From: G965279355 sp965279355
GTDB taxonomy: Bacteria; Pseudomonadota; Alphaproteobacteria; CACIAM-22H2
Direction of reading: 5' to 3'
Assembly: GCA_965279355.1 (NCBI GenBank)
Contig: OZ257155.1
Location: 4,402,001-4,466,000 of the forward strand
Length of the DNA stretch: 64,000 nt
Part shown: in pieces, positions 1 to 7,428 of the stretch
Layout of the letters: every line of letters starts with the position of its first letter
Numbering within the stretch: position 1 is the first letter of the stretch
The notes under the pieces: model-generated
Seen by the model: only the letters and a program-made list of their open reading frames with translations
Databases searched by the model: none
What the model was told of the DNA's origin: nothing
Translations under genes and position numbers: made by a program

Positions 1-84
1 GCCCTTGCTGTCGTCATAGGCGAGGAACCCCTCGCACACCGTATCGCCCTCTTTGTATTCGATGACCTGCGTCTTGATCGCCAT
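1..84 (-). CDS. Dienelactone hydrolase family protein, N-terminal fragment
   Basis: Only the first 28 codons are in the window; the gene runs off the left edge on the reverse strand. The peptide begins MAIKTQVIEYKEGD and continues into CEGFLAYDDSKG, which resembles the N-terminal strand of dienelactone hydrolase (carboxymethylenebutenolidase) family proteins. These are cytoplasmic alpha/beta hydrolases with a Cys or Ser nucleophile. The catalytic residues lie outside the window, so the call rests on this short stretch alone. The start ATG is preceded by a GGGAGGCC Shine-Dalgarno-like sequence. Confidence 0.6.
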   Translation of the reverse strand, partial: MAIKTQVIEYKEGDTVCEGFLAYDDSKG

Positions 85-165
85 GGCGGCCTCCCGGCTG
101 TTTTAATTGGTGCCCGTAGCGTTATAGGCGCCCCGTCAACCGGCTGTCATCCCTTCACCCCCGAC

Positions 166-257
166 GTCATGCCCCGGCTTGCCCCTCGGGTCGAGCCCAA
201 GGGCGGCACCCATCTTCTCCGGAAAGCGTGGGCCCTCCGGTCAAGCCGGAGGGTGAC
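166..257. repeat. Paired palindromic repeat (GTCA...GTGAC type)
   Basis: The element begins with GTCATGCCCCGG and ends with GGGTGAC. It holds two hairpins, one around CCCCGGCTTGCCCCTCGGG and one with arms CCCTCCGG and CCGGAGGG. The second hairpin and its flank recur identically over 26 bases at 10228-10253 inside nrdJ, and the left half recurs inverted at 2781-2831. It fills most of the gap between the first two genes. Confidence 0.8.
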
Positions 258-331
258 GGAAAGAAAAATGCCGAAGGTGACGGAGATGCGGATTAGCCGC
301 TAATCTCCGCCCCGGGGAACAGGGGAGACAC

Positions 332-1111
332 ATGCCGGTCCGCAATATCGCGCGCGAGAAACTGGAGCGGGGAGAGCTGTCGCTCGGCATGGGGTTGCGC
401 ATGGCGCGGACTGTCGATATCGCCAAGATGGCGAAGGTGTCGGGCTTCGACTGGCTGTTCATCGACCTTGAGCACAACACGATGGGGATCGACACCGCGG
501 CGCAGATCGCGGTCGCCGCCCTCGATGCCGGCATCTCGCCGCTGCCTAGAGTGCCGATGGGCGAGTATGCGATGGCGACGCGGATGCTGGATGGCGGGGC
601 GCTCGGCATCGTCATGCCGCATGTCGACACGGCGGAACAGGCGCGGGAAACCGTCGACCGGCTGAAATACCCGCCGCTGGGCCATCGCTCCGTCACCGGC
701 ACGCTGGCGCAGTTCGACTACAAGCCAACGAAGATGAGCGAGATCACGTCGCAGACCAATGCGGGGATGCTGCTGACCGTGATGATCGAGACACCCGAAG
801 CCGTCGAGAACGCGGATGCCATCGCGGCGGTGCCGGGGGTCGACGCGCTCCTGATCGGCACCGGCGATCTCTCGACCGAGATGGGCATTCCGGGCGAGCT
901 CGGCGATCCGCGCATCGTGAAGGCGTATGAGCGCGTGCTGGCCGCCTGCGCCAGACACAAGAAGTTTCCCGGCATGGGCGGCGTCTATAGCGAGCCACTG
1001 ATGAAGCAGTATATCGGCATGGGCATGCGCATGATCCTCGCCGGCGGCGACACGGGTTTCCTGATGCAGGCGGCGGCGCAGCGCAGTTCTTTCCTGAGGG
1101 GGCTTCTGTGA
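332..1111 (+). CDS. HpcH/HpaI aldolase family protein
   Basis: The 259-residue product belongs to the HpcH/HpaI aldolase (2,4-dihydroxyhept-2-ene-1,7-dioate aldolase / citrate lyase beta-like) family. Members are metal-dependent class II pyruvate aldolases with a TIM-barrel fold. Visible family features are the early DWLFIDLEH segment, the ALGIVMPHVDTAEQA segment and MIETPEAVEN, which carries the metal-binding Glu. The length is normal for the family. A GGGGAGA ribosome-binding site precedes the ATG. The last bases overlap the GTG start of the next gene, so the two are probably co-transcribed. The true substrate cannot be told from sequence. Confidence 0.88.
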   Translation: MPVRNIAREKLERGELSLGMGLRMARTVDIAKMAKVSGFDWLFIDLEHNTMGIDTAAQIAVAALDAGISPLPRVPMGEYAMATRMLDGGALGIVMPHVDTAEQARETVDRLKYPPLGHRSVTGTLAQFDYKPTKMSEITSQTNAGMLLTVMIETPEAVENADAIAAVPGVDALLIGTGDLSTEMGIPGELGDPRIVKAYERVLAACARHKKFPGMGGVYSEPLMKQYIGMGMRMILAGGDTGFLMQAAAQRSSFLRGLL

Positions 1112-1572
1112 ACGCACCTGTATCCGATAACAGATGGCAGAACGACGCCTGGGACCGCCGCTTCCTCGATCTCGCGACGCATATCGCCAACTGGTCGAAG
1201 GATCCCAGCACCAAGGTGGGCGCGGTGGTGGTCGGCCAGGACAAGACGCATATCGCGCACGGCTATAACGGCTTCCCGCCGCGCATCGTCGACGACGGCC
1301 GCCTCAACGACCGCTCGATCAAATACAAGCTGGTGGTGCACGCGGAAGAGAACGCGCTGGCCAACGCGTTGTTCGATGTCAGAGGCGCCACGCTCTACGC
1401 CACGCACTTCCCCTGCGTGAACTGCGCCCGCACCATCATCGCGCGCGGCATCCACCACGTCGTCGCACCCGAGCCCGGCCCCGACTATCTCTCGCGCTGG
1501 GCGGAGATGGTGGAGGAGGCGAAGGCGATGTTCGCCGAGGCAAGGGTGAATGTGGTGCTGGTGAAGGGGTGA
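1108..1572 (+). CDS. Deoxycytidylate deaminase-like protein
   Basis: The 154-residue product has the zinc-dependent cytidine/dCMP deaminase fold. It would deaminate dCMP to dUMP, supplying dUMP for thymidylate synthesis. The catalytic HAE motif is at about residues 78-80 and the zinc ligands PCVNC at about 102-106. The N-terminal part, KDPSTKVGAVVV, matches the dCMP deaminase/ComEB group. It starts with GTG overlapping the stop of the preceding aldolase gene. Specificity for dCMP rather than another cytosine or guanine compound is inferred from overall similarity. Confidence 0.85.
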   Translation: MNAPVSDNRWQNDAWDRRFLDLATHIANWSKDPSTKVGAVVVGQDKTHIAHGYNGFPPRIVDDGRLNDRSIKYKLVVHAEENALANALFDVRGATLYATHFPCVNCARTIIARGIHHVVAPEPGPDYLSRWAEMVEEAKAMFAEARVNVVLVKG

Positions 1573-1655
1573 GTTGACGGCCTTCGGCCGGCTGTTCGCC
1601 CGAAATTGAGCGCAACACGCGCCACCACCACAACTGTCATCCCAGCCCCCTATCT

Positions 1656-1765
1656 GTCATCCCAGCGAAAGCTGGGACCCATGTGGTGCTGACTTTACGT
1701 AGTTACGCCGGAACGTCCTTGTGGCTGACACCCAACGGCTGGGTCCCAGCTTTCGCTGGGATGAC
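1656..1765. repeat. 110-bp composite inverted repeat, copy 1
   Basis: The element is bounded by GTCATCCCAGCGAAAGCTGG and its inverted copy ending in GGGATGAC. Each arm is itself a palindrome (CCAGC-GAAA-GCTGG). The interior holds AACGTCCTTGTGGCTGACAC next to ACCCAACGGCTGGGT, found in the opposite orientation at 2848-2957 and, in part, at 3487-3664. It lies just downstream of the dCMP deaminase gene. Confidence 0.9.
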
Positions 1766-1818
1766 AATTTGGGATTGGGGCGGGCGGGGAAGGAACAGCC
1801 GCGCGTCAGCGCGACGAC

Positions 1819-2700
1819 TTACAGCGTGCAGGAGACGCTGCCATTCGGACCCGGCGTGCAGTCCAGCGGCTTGGGCGCCGTCGGTTTCCCGGCGGCGGGT
1901 GCGATGTCGTTGAGCTGCTCGGGCGTCACTTCGGCGACCTGAACAACGGCAGCCTCCGGCCGCGCGACACCCGGCAGCGGCAGCGGCTTCTGTTCCATCG
2001 CGGCGACCAGCGTGCCGGATGTCATCGGCACCGGCTTGGTCTTCTGCGCCTGCGCGAACTCTGCCGTGAATTTCGCGTCCAGGGTCGCCACGGCCTGCGC
2101 CGCGGTGATCGGCTTGCCCTGTTCGCTGAACATGGAGCGGTGATTGGCATAGGCGCGGGGCAGGAGGCCCTTCACCGGGGCATCGGGATTGGTTTCGGCG
2201 GTGTTGATCAGGCGCGTGGCGCCGGTGACGCCGAGGAAATAGGACATCCGGACCTCGGACTCGCTGGGCTCGCGGCCGAGGCGCCGGTTGAGGGAGGCGC
2301 GGTTCTCGTCCATCAGCTTGGCGGCGAGCGAGGCCGAGAGGCCGATCTCATGCCGCGCACCAAGCACCGCGGCGCGGTTCTCGTCGCTGACGCTGAGCGT
2401 GCCGTCCTGCGCGCGGCTGACCATGGAGGCCAGATCGCTGCGGCCCTGCGCGGCGCCGTATTTCTTCACCAGATGCAGCCAGGTGTTCTCGGTGATCTGG
2501 AAGGGCCCGGCCGCCGAGGATTTCTTGCTGACCGCCGCCGTGTTGAAGCTGCTCTCCGAGGCCGCCAGCGAGACGAGGGTGGAGAAGGAAGTCTTGGAGC
2601 CCTGCGCCGCGCGATGCAGCGACTTCAGGGAGTCCTGCCGGGAGGGCTGCTGGATGGCGGGAAGCGCTGCAAGCTGTTGGAACTGGGTCGGGTCGGACAT
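1819..2700 (-). CDS. Lytic transglycosylase-like (SLT-fold) protein
   Basis: The product is 293 residues from the chosen ATG. Residues around 50-75 (AASESSFNTAA, then SAAGPFQITENTWL) match the core of the transglycosylase SLT domain: the catalytic Glu in the ES pair, followed by the GPFQI segment. This suggests cleavage of, or binding to, peptidoglycan. No clear signal peptide is visible. The tail is rich in Pro, Ala and Val and ends with two cysteines. The reading frame stays open upstream to about 3000, but that extension is translated repeat DNA. The start at 2700 is therefore preferred; an in-frame ATG at 2721 is an alternative. Neither has a convincing ribosome-binding site. Confidence 0.7.
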   Translation of the reverse strand: MSDPTQFQQLAALPAIQQPSRQDSLKSLHRAAQGSKTSFSTLVSLAASESSFNTAAVSKKSSAAGPFQITENTWLHLVKKYGAAQGRSDLASMVSRAQDGTLSVSDENRAAVLGARHEIGLSASLAAKLMDENRASLNRRLGREPSESEVRMSYFLGVTGATRLINTAETNPDAPVKGLLPRAYANHRSMFSEQGKPITAAQAVATLDAKFTAEFAQAQKTKPVPMTSGTLVAAMEQKPLPLPGVARPEAAVVQVAEVTPEQLNDIAPAAGKPTAPKPLDCTPGPNGSVSCTL

Positions 2701-2780
2701 CCCCCATTTTCGCGGGGACATGGTTGCCAGAGGGTTAATTTTTGGGGAAGGCGGGCGGCCTGCGGCCGGCTGTCCGTCCG

Positions 2781-2831
2781 GGCGTGGATGCCGCCCTTGG
2801 GCTCGACCCGAGGGGCAAGCCGGGGCATGAC
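2781..2831. repeat. Partial inverted copy of the GTCATGCCCCGG repeat
   Basis: This 51-base stretch is close to the reverse complement of the left half of the repeat at 166-257. Both share GGCTCGACCCGAGGGGCAAG in one orientation or the other, plus the GGGGCATGAC end. It lies upstream of the transglycosylase-like gene, directly next to the 110-bp element that follows. Confidence 0.8.
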
Positions 2832-2847
2832 GGATAAAAAAACATCT

Positions 2848-2957
2848 GTCATCCCAGCGAAAGCTGGGACCCAGCCGTTGGGTGGTTGCCACAGGGACGT
2901 TCCAGGGTGACTGCGGAGAGATCGGGTTACATGGGTCCCAGCTTTCGCTGGGATGAC
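2848..2957. repeat. 110-bp composite inverted repeat, copy 2
   Basis: The element has the same length and the same inverted 25-base ends as the one at 1656-1765, but its interior lies in reverse orientation: CCGTTGGGTGGTTGCCAC and AGGGACGTTCC follow the left end. Together with the element at 2781-2831 it occupies most of the roughly 350-base gap before the DUF805 gene. Confidence 0.9.
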
Positions 2958-3048
2958 AGTTGTGGTTAGGGTTGAAGCAATTGTGTTTAGGGGTGGGCAT
3001 CGGCGCTACGCTCCTCTCACCACGCTCATCACCACCCTAGGACTCCCC

Positions 3049-3399
3049 ATGCCCTTCCTCGACGCAATCCGCTCCGGTTTCGAGGGGTATGTGAACTTCC
3101 GGGGCCGGTCTTCGCGGCCGCAGTACTGGTACTTCTTCCTGTTCATCCTGATCGCGCAGATGGCGCTGCAGACGCTCTACGATCCGCTGGGCGCGGCGTT
3201 CGCCATCGCCACCTTCGTGCCGTTCCTGGCGGTGGCGGTGCGGCGGCTGCATGACAGCGACCGCTCCGGCTGGTGGCTGCTGGTCGGGCTGATCCCGGTG
3301 ATCGGCTGGATCGTCAACATCGTCCAGCTCTGCCGCGCGGGCACGCCTGATACCAACCGCTTCGGCGACGTGCCGGTGACGATGACGATTCCGTCGTAG
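3049..3399 (+). CDS. DUF805 family membrane protein
   Basis: The 116-residue protein matches the DUF805 family of small inner-membrane proteins. It starts with an amphipathic stretch (MPFLDAIRSGFEGY), then FRGRSSRPQYWYF leads into hydrophobic segments at about residues 25-45 and 50-65. The signature RRLHDSDRSGWWLL follows, then a last membrane segment and GTPDTNRFG. All of these are family hallmarks. The function of the family is not known. The ATG at 3049 is chosen because the open frame upstream of it is repeat-derived. Confidence 0.88.
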   Translation: MPFLDAIRSGFEGYVNFRGRSSRPQYWYFFLFILIAQMALQTLYDPLGAAFAIATFVPFLAVAVRRLHDSDRSGWWLLVGLIPVIGWIVNIVQLCRAGTPDTNRFGDVPVTMTIPS

Positions 3400-3486
3400 G
3401 GAAAGCGGTCGGCCTTCGGCCGCCTATCATCCCGGCGCTTCGCGCGGCTGTTGCCCCAACCCCGACTTTCACCACCCCCCCATTCT

Positions 3487-3664
3487 GTCATCCCAGCGAA
3501 AGCTGGGACCCAGCCGTTGGGTGGTCGCGACAAGGACGTTCCGTCGTCACTGCGGATAGACCGCACCACTCGGACTCATCCGGATATGAGGTCCGCTTCG
3601 CGGACAATCGTGCTGGGTCCCGGATCGGCGCTCGCCCCTGAAGGGCTCGCTGGTCCGGGATGAC
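3487..3664. repeat. Composite palindromic repeat, copy 3 (hybrid)
   Basis: The left part repeats the first ~60 bases of the 2848-2957 element (palindromic end, then CCGTTGGGTGGTCGC and CAAGGACGTTCC). The right end is different: GGGTCCCGGATCGGCG, then GAAGGGCTCGCTGGTCC and GGGATGAC, a second palindromic end type. It fills half of the 347-base gap between the DUF805 and MAPEG genes. The rest of that gap holds GGCCTTCGGCC-type short palindromes and no gene. Confidence 0.8.
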
Positions 3665-3746
3665 AGTTGTTTTTGTAGGACGCGCATAGCAGCGACGCCC
3701 CAAACAAACTACGCTCCCCCAACACACACCCCGGGAGCCCCACCAC

Positions 3747-4142
3747 ATGCACGCCCATCTCTTCACCGCCATCGTCACGCTGCTCACCGGCATCCTCTGT
3801 TTCTGGATGTCGATCGAGGTGTCGCGGGCGCGCAAGACGGCGGGTGTCTTCGCTCCGGCGATGACCGGCGACCCGCGCCTGGAGCGCACGATCCGCGCGC
3901 ATTACAACACGCTGGAATGGATGCCAGTCGTCCTGCCGGCGCTGTGGCTGTTCGCGATCTACTGGGACAGCACCATCGCGGCGGGGCTGGGCCTGATCTG
4001 GATCATCGGCCGCATCGTCTATTTCAAGGGCTACACCGCCGACGCCAAAAAGCGCGGCCCCGGTTTCGCGATCCAGTTCGTCGCAGCGGCGGCGCTGCTG
4101 CTGGGGGCGCTGGGGCGGGTGGTTTGGCTGGCGGTGATGTAG
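3747..4142 (+). CDS. MAPEG family membrane protein
   Basis: The 131-residue protein has four predicted membrane spans and the MAPEG signature (membrane-associated proteins in eicosanoid and glutathione metabolism). After the first helix come RLERTIRAHYNTLEWMP, with the characteristic RxxxNxxE-type glutathione-site pattern, and later GRIVYFKGYT. Bacterial members are glutathione-transferase-like membrane enzymes whose substrates are mostly unknown. The length fits the family. It is the last gene before base composition shifts at the AT-richer island. Confidence 0.82.
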   Translation: MHAHLFTAIVTLLTGILCFWMSIEVSRARKTAGVFAPAMTGDPRLERTIRAHYNTLEWMPVVLPALWLFAIYWDSTIAAGLGLIWIIGRIVYFKGYTADAKKRGPGFAIQFVAAAALLLGALGRVVWLAVM

Positions 4143-4227
4143 CTGCGGCGCACTCAATCTCGGCTGCTATGAAACTCAAGGCGAGAAATTTTCTTATACG
4201 ACAGATATGCCGGCGAGGCTAAGGCGT

Positions 4228-4662
4228 ATGAAAATCTTCACCCTCGGCTTTACAAAAAAAACTGCTGAATCATTTTTCTCAAAATTGAAAGAAGCAGGGG
4301 TAAAACGTCTTCTGGATGTTCGGCTAAATAATGTTTCTCAGTTGGCGGGTTTCACGAAGCGAGACGATCTCAAGTATTTTACAAAGGCAATTTGCGGAAT
4401 CGAATATGTCCACCTGCCAGAACTAGCTCCTACACAAGACATTCTGGACGAGTTTAAAAAAGACAAAGGAAACTGGGGCGTTTATGAGCGGAAATTTTTA
4501 GATCTGATGGCCGCTCGCAGCGTAGAAAATAAAATATCTCAAGAATTAATCGATGCCGGCTGTCTTCTCTGTAGTGAAGACAAGCCGCACCATTGTCATC
4601 GGCGCCTAGTGGCAGAGTATTTGCGAGGCAAATGGGGTGCCGTAGAGATCAGCCACCTGTAG
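4228..4662 (+). CDS. DUF488 family protein
   Basis: The 144-residue product matches DUF488. It has the N-terminal TLGFTKKTAESFFSKL and LLDVRLN segments, then LAGFTKRDDLKYF, and a C-terminal CLLCSEDKPHHCHRRLVAEYL, the cysteine/histidine-rich motif that marks the family. The biochemical role of DUF488 is not established. The DNA is clearly AT-richer than flanking genes: a sample of 60 bases from 4261 has only about 22 G or C. An ATG with AAGG upstream at 4228 is preferred over one seven codons earlier. It converges on the Gp37/Gp68 gene with one base between stop codons. Confidence 0.85.
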   Translation: MKIFTLGFTKKTAESFFSKLKEAGVKRLLDVRLNNVSQLAGFTKRDDLKYFTKAICGIEYVHLPELAPTQDILDEFKKDKGNWGVYERKFLDLMAARSVENKISQELIDAGCLLCSEDKPHHCHRRLVAEYLRGKWGAVEISHL

Positions 4663-4663
4663 G

Positions 4664-5431
4664 CTAGGAGGCTCCTGCGTGAATTTCGTGTTCTTCGGGT
4701 AGCTCGTCCCATGTTCTACCATCCAACACTCTGCCCGTTTTCTTCTTATTGCGGCCGCCCCATTGCTTAAAATGAAAAGCCACCCCAGCTCGTACGCATT
4801 GGTCGCGAATTGATCTGACCCAATCGGCTTGTATCGATCTGCAGTTTGGGCCGCTTTCTCCGCCAGCTATCGCCCAGTGAATGCCTGCTAAGTCCATATC
4901 TTCGAGAGGGCCAAGTAGTGGCTCGAGGCTCAAGAATTTTACATTTGCGGAAGTTTGTCGAAGATGGTCGATGCGCCAGAGATAGTCTGCGCTTTCAACG
5001 CTAACACCCATCCAGATGTTCGTGCGCCAAGACAGCTGCAACGAAAGTTCTTTGAGACGCTCTGCCCGCTTTGTCAGCAATTGATAGGTATGCTGTGGGG
5101 TGGCAGCCATCGTCTCGAAAACGCTTTGTATGAAATCTATCGGCACGTCTTCGTGAAAAAGATCAGACATGCTGTTTACGAAAATTAAGCGCCCTTCTTT
5201 CCACTTCTTTGGAAGGCCAACAGAATTCCAGTCCAATTTGATTCGGCCGTTCCATTTGTAGCGGCCGCCAGTTTTCCGAGTAGTCCCGGTATATTTCTCT
5301 TGTCCCATTGCCTCCAGACGCGCAGCCAAGCGCATAGCGTAGCAATTAGTGCACCCAGGAGAAATCACGTTGCAGCCAGCAACGGGGTTCCAGGTTGCTT
5401 CGGTCCATTCTATGGAAGAGTTATTGGCCAT
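4664..5431 (-). CDS. Phage Gp37/Gp68 (DUF5131) family three-cysteine protein
   Basis: The 255-residue product belongs to the phage Gp37/Gp68 family. Near the N-terminus it has IEWTEATWNPVAGC followed by SPGCTNCYA, giving C20-x6-C27-x2-C30. This three-Cys cluster recalls the iron-sulfur site of radical-SAM-like proteins. Further family features are FVNSMSDLFHEDVP, the LLTKRAERL and WMGVSVES segments, FLSLEPLLGP, AGGESGPNCR and the C-terminal FHFKQWGG. The activity is unknown. The start lies one base beyond the stop of the TcmP gene, so the two are surely co-transcribed and presumably act together. Confidence 0.9.
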   Translation of the reverse strand: MANNSSIEWTEATWNPVAGCNVISPGCTNCYAMRLAARLEAMGQEKYTGTTRKTGGRYKWNGRIKLDWNSVGLPKKWKEGRLIFVNSMSDLFHEDVPIDFIQSVFETMAATPQHTYQLLTKRAERLKELSLQLSWRTNIWMGVSVESADYLWRIDHLRQTSANVKFLSLEPLLGPLEDMDLAGIHWAIAGGESGPNCRSIQADWVRSIRDQCVRAGVAFHFKQWGGRNKKKTGRVLDGRTWDELPEEHEIHAGAS

Positions 5432-5432
5432 A

Positions 5433-6548
5433 TTACGAACTCACAGATGGAAAGGTTGCCAGTACCTCGTCCCCAAACGTCCCCTTTTTACGGCTTGATG
5501 GGTTCGCTTTGATTTTACCTGCAACTTCGAGGCGCAAAAGGGCATCCTTATAGTTACGCTTGATATAACGAAAATCTTTGTGGTGCGCTTTATAGATTTG
5601 AACCATTGACATCGTTTTCCCGGCGAAGCGCTCAAGCAGCATGCCTTCAAGTGCATCAAGCGGGCGCGACAGAGAAAATAATAACGGCGTCCGTTCATCT
5701 GCTGGGGAGTAAGTAAACGTTGGAACGCCTTGGTCAAGGACAGAGCTTTCCTTCGCCATTATGTCCTTCATAATTTCGAGTCCGCGCTCATGTTTTGAAA
5801 CAAAGACAAGGCAGTGCGATGTTCGTGCGCCGCTCTCAGTCTTGAACACGAAGGGTAATACATAGACGGGCGCGACTTCTTTCAATGCTTGCGACAGCTC
5901 TTCTAAAATCCTGATCTCCCGTTCGTGTGGATTCAGCGATGGCAGTAATGCGCGGAGGCTATCGGCGCGTTGTTCTCCAAACAATGCATCTACATGTGAT
6001 TTAAAGCTAGGATTCGTGAACGCAGCATTCACTCGACGATAGTTGAAGAAAAACACGCAATCGCACCCGAAGTCGCTTATGAGCGCTTTAATGATTTTGC
6101 GAGATATTGACTTGTATCCCCACGGATCGACGAATGAAAATGTGGGGACATCGTTTAATGGCCGAAAATATGATTCAGCCTCGGAATCGATCTCCTTGTT
6201 AAAGATGATCGGCTGATGGGTCAGTTTCTGCACGTCTGGAAGACTCTTAATCGCAGCGCGGAGCTTGTTGCAGTTTTCCGTGTTCAGATCGTTGAAAATA
6301 GTCACCAGCATTCTGCAGAGATCTGGAGATGCCAAAGCTTTTTGAAGGACGAGGAGAGGGGTTGATGGCGAGCCATCTTCATACCGGCCAGGCCCAGAAT
6401 GAGTATCGAGATAGCCGAGCCGGCTACGGCCCGCCTTTTTCATCGTAGGCACCATCACGTTCGCCCACGCTTCAAAGTATTTTCCAACGATCCGTGCTTT
6501 CACTTCTGATTCGCCGGTCTGCTGCTCAAAAAATTCTTCTCCGCTCAT
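5433..6548 (-). CDS. tcmP: Three-Cys-motif partner protein TcmP
   Basis: The 371-residue product matches the TcmP family, named because members sit beside three-cysteine Gp37/Gp68 proteins, exactly as here. Visible features are KARIVGKYFEAW near residue 20, LGYLDTHSGPGRYEDG at about 45-60, FSFVDPWGYKSIS around 140 and FFFNYRRVNAAF around 165. The latter two recall a nucleotide-binding or methyltransferase-like core. The ATG at 6548 has AGAGGTG upstream at good spacing and is preferred over a start 27 codons earlier. The gene is first in a two-gene reverse-strand operon with low GC. Its biochemical role is not established. Confidence 0.88.
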   Translation of the reverse strand: MSGEEFFEQQTGESEVKARIVGKYFEAWANVMVPTMKKAGRSRLGYLDTHSGPGRYEDGSPSTPLLVLQKALASPDLCRMLVTIFNDLNTENCNKLRAAIKSLPDVQKLTHQPIIFNKEIDSEAESYFRPLNDVPTFSFVDPWGYKSISRKIIKALISDFGCDCVFFFNYRRVNAAFTNPSFKSHVDALFGEQRADSLRALLPSLNPHEREIRILEELSQALKEVAPVYVLPFVFKTESGARTSHCLVFVSKHERGLEIMKDIMAKESSVLDQGVPTFTYSPADERTPLLFSLSRPLDALEGMLLERFAGKTMSMVQIYKAHHKDFRYIKRNYKDALLRLEVAGKIKANPSSRKKGTFGDEVLATFPSVSS

Positions 6549-6612
6549 GGGCGCACCTCTCGCATCAGAGCAAAGAACATAACGTGAACATACGCTAAAT
6601 GCAACTACGGTA

Positions 6613-6627
6613 GCTATTTGAAATAGC
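6613..6627. promoter_or_regulatory. Palindrome upstream of tcmP, possible operator
   Basis: GCTATTT-G-AAATAGC is a perfect 7+7 palindrome about 65 bases upstream of the tcmP start, in the only AT-rich non-coding stretch of the island. It could be a repressor-binding site or a short hairpin. There is no regulator gene in the island, so the assignment is tentative. Confidence 0.35.
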
Positions 6628-6632
6628 ATCCA

Positions 6633-6664
6633 AAAATCGGGCGGCTCCCCTTGGGAAGCCGCCC
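6633..6664 (-). terminator. Rho-independent terminator, reverse strand
   Basis: Read on the reverse strand, a GGGCGGCT/AGCCGCCC stem with additional inner pairing is followed by GATTTTTGG. It would stop transcription entering the TcmP operon from the right. No convincing gene ends immediately upstream; the 6665-6815 stretch just before it may be a small transcript. Confidence 0.7.
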
Positions 6665-6817
6665 TTAGTTTAACGTCGCCAGGGAGGAGAGATCAGCGAC
6701 GCGGTGGGGATGCCCGAAGTGTTCCACCTTTGCCAAGGCTTCGGCGGACAAGCCCGCTTCTGCGTTGGGTTCGGTCAGACGTAGGCGTGAGCGTGCTGGC
6801 TGCGCCGGCGCTGTCCC

Positions 6818-6843
6818 TGAAAAAGGAGCCCCTGTTCTGGGGC
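6818..6843 (-). terminator. Weak terminator-like hairpin downstream of the GIY-YIG-like gene
   Basis: On the reverse strand GCCCC-AGAACA-GGGGC is followed by TCCTTTTTC. The stem is only five pairs. It could end the GIY-YIG-like gene, whose stop is about 100 bases upstream, with a dispersed repeat in between. Confidence 0.35.
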
Positions 6844-6874
6844 AGCACCGGATAAAACTATCTCGTCCTATCGC

Positions 6875-6929
6875 CATCCTTCGAGACACCCGCCTTCGCT
6901 AAAGCTTCGGCGGGTTCCTCAGGATGAGG
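6875..6929. repeat. Dispersed palindromic repeat (CATCCTTCGAGAC...AGGATG type)
   Basis: The element runs from CATCCTTCGAGACACCCGCC through TTCGCTAAAGCTTCGGCGGG to CTCAGGATGAGG, with inverted ends CATCCT/AGGATG and an inner palindrome around GCTAAAGC. This type is widespread between alphaproteobacterial genes. A degenerate relative (CCAAGGCTTCGGCGGACAAG) lies nearby at about 6733-6752. Apart from the repeats and two hairpins, the 6549-6940 gap has no supported gene. Confidence 0.65.
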
Positions 6930-6940
6930 TTCATTTCTTT

Positions 6941-7390
6941 CTACGGACGCACCGCGTGTAGTTGCGGTGGTGCCCCCGGCATCCGGCGGCGGCCCGTGTC
7001 GGGCGTTGTGCCGTCGGTGCCGGCTTGATCGGTCAGGCCGCCGGTGACCACGCCAAAGCGGCGCAGGCCCTGCAGCGGTTCGTTCAGCACGCTGGGATGG
7101 CCGCGGCGGAGGTCGCGCAGGATCGTCGCGCGCGCGGTCTCGAAGGTGGCGAGGATGTGGATCTCGTTCATGCCGAGCTCCTTGCAGCGCATCCACTTGT
7201 CGTGATGCGCGAGCTTCGCGCCGAGTTGCTCGGCCTCGCCGATATAGAGCGCGGCGCGGTTGCCGTCGCCGTCGCGGCGGACCATGAGGTAGACGCCGCC
7301 GAAGGCGATGTGATGCGCGAGGGGCGGCGACCAGATCGCGAAGCGGCGGTAGAGGCCGGATTCACCGCCCTGCCAGTCCCAGTAGGTCAT
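6941..7390 (-). CDS. GIY-YIG-like hypothetical protein
   Basis: The 149-residue product has GGVYLMVRRDGDGNRAALYIGEA at about residues 31-53. This resembles the GVY...YIG half of a GIY-YIG nuclease fold, and a conserved-looking segment TARATILRDLRRGHPSVLNEPL follows. No full set of catalytic residues (the downstream Arg and Glu) could be assigned by eye, so nuclease activity is not claimed. The last ~35 residues are low-complexity and may be repeat-influenced. The gene sits between repeats with no obvious operon partner. Confidence 0.55.
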   Translation of the reverse strand: MTYWDWQGGESGLYRRFAIWSPPLAHHIAFGGVYLMVRRDGDGNRAALYIGEAEQLGAKLAHHDKWMRCKELGMNEIHILATFETARATILRDLRRGHPSVLNEPLQGLRRFGVVTGGLTDQAGTDGTTPDTGRRRMPGAPPQLHAVRP

Positions 7391-7428
7391 GGGGACACCC
7401 CTGTGTTGTCACCCCTTACCAAAAAGTC

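Noticed and set aside
2722..3000. N-terminal extension of the transglycosylase-like frame
   Set aside because: The added residues are translations of two dispersed palindromic repeats and match no protein family.
1656..3664. Repeat cluster considered as a CRISPR array
   Set aside because: The units are long, differ in orientation and are separated by genes. There are no regular short spacers and no cas genes.
6665..6889. 74-codon reverse-strand frame
   Set aside because: Part of it is a degenerate repeat, there is no good start site, and the stop lies only one base before a terminator stem.
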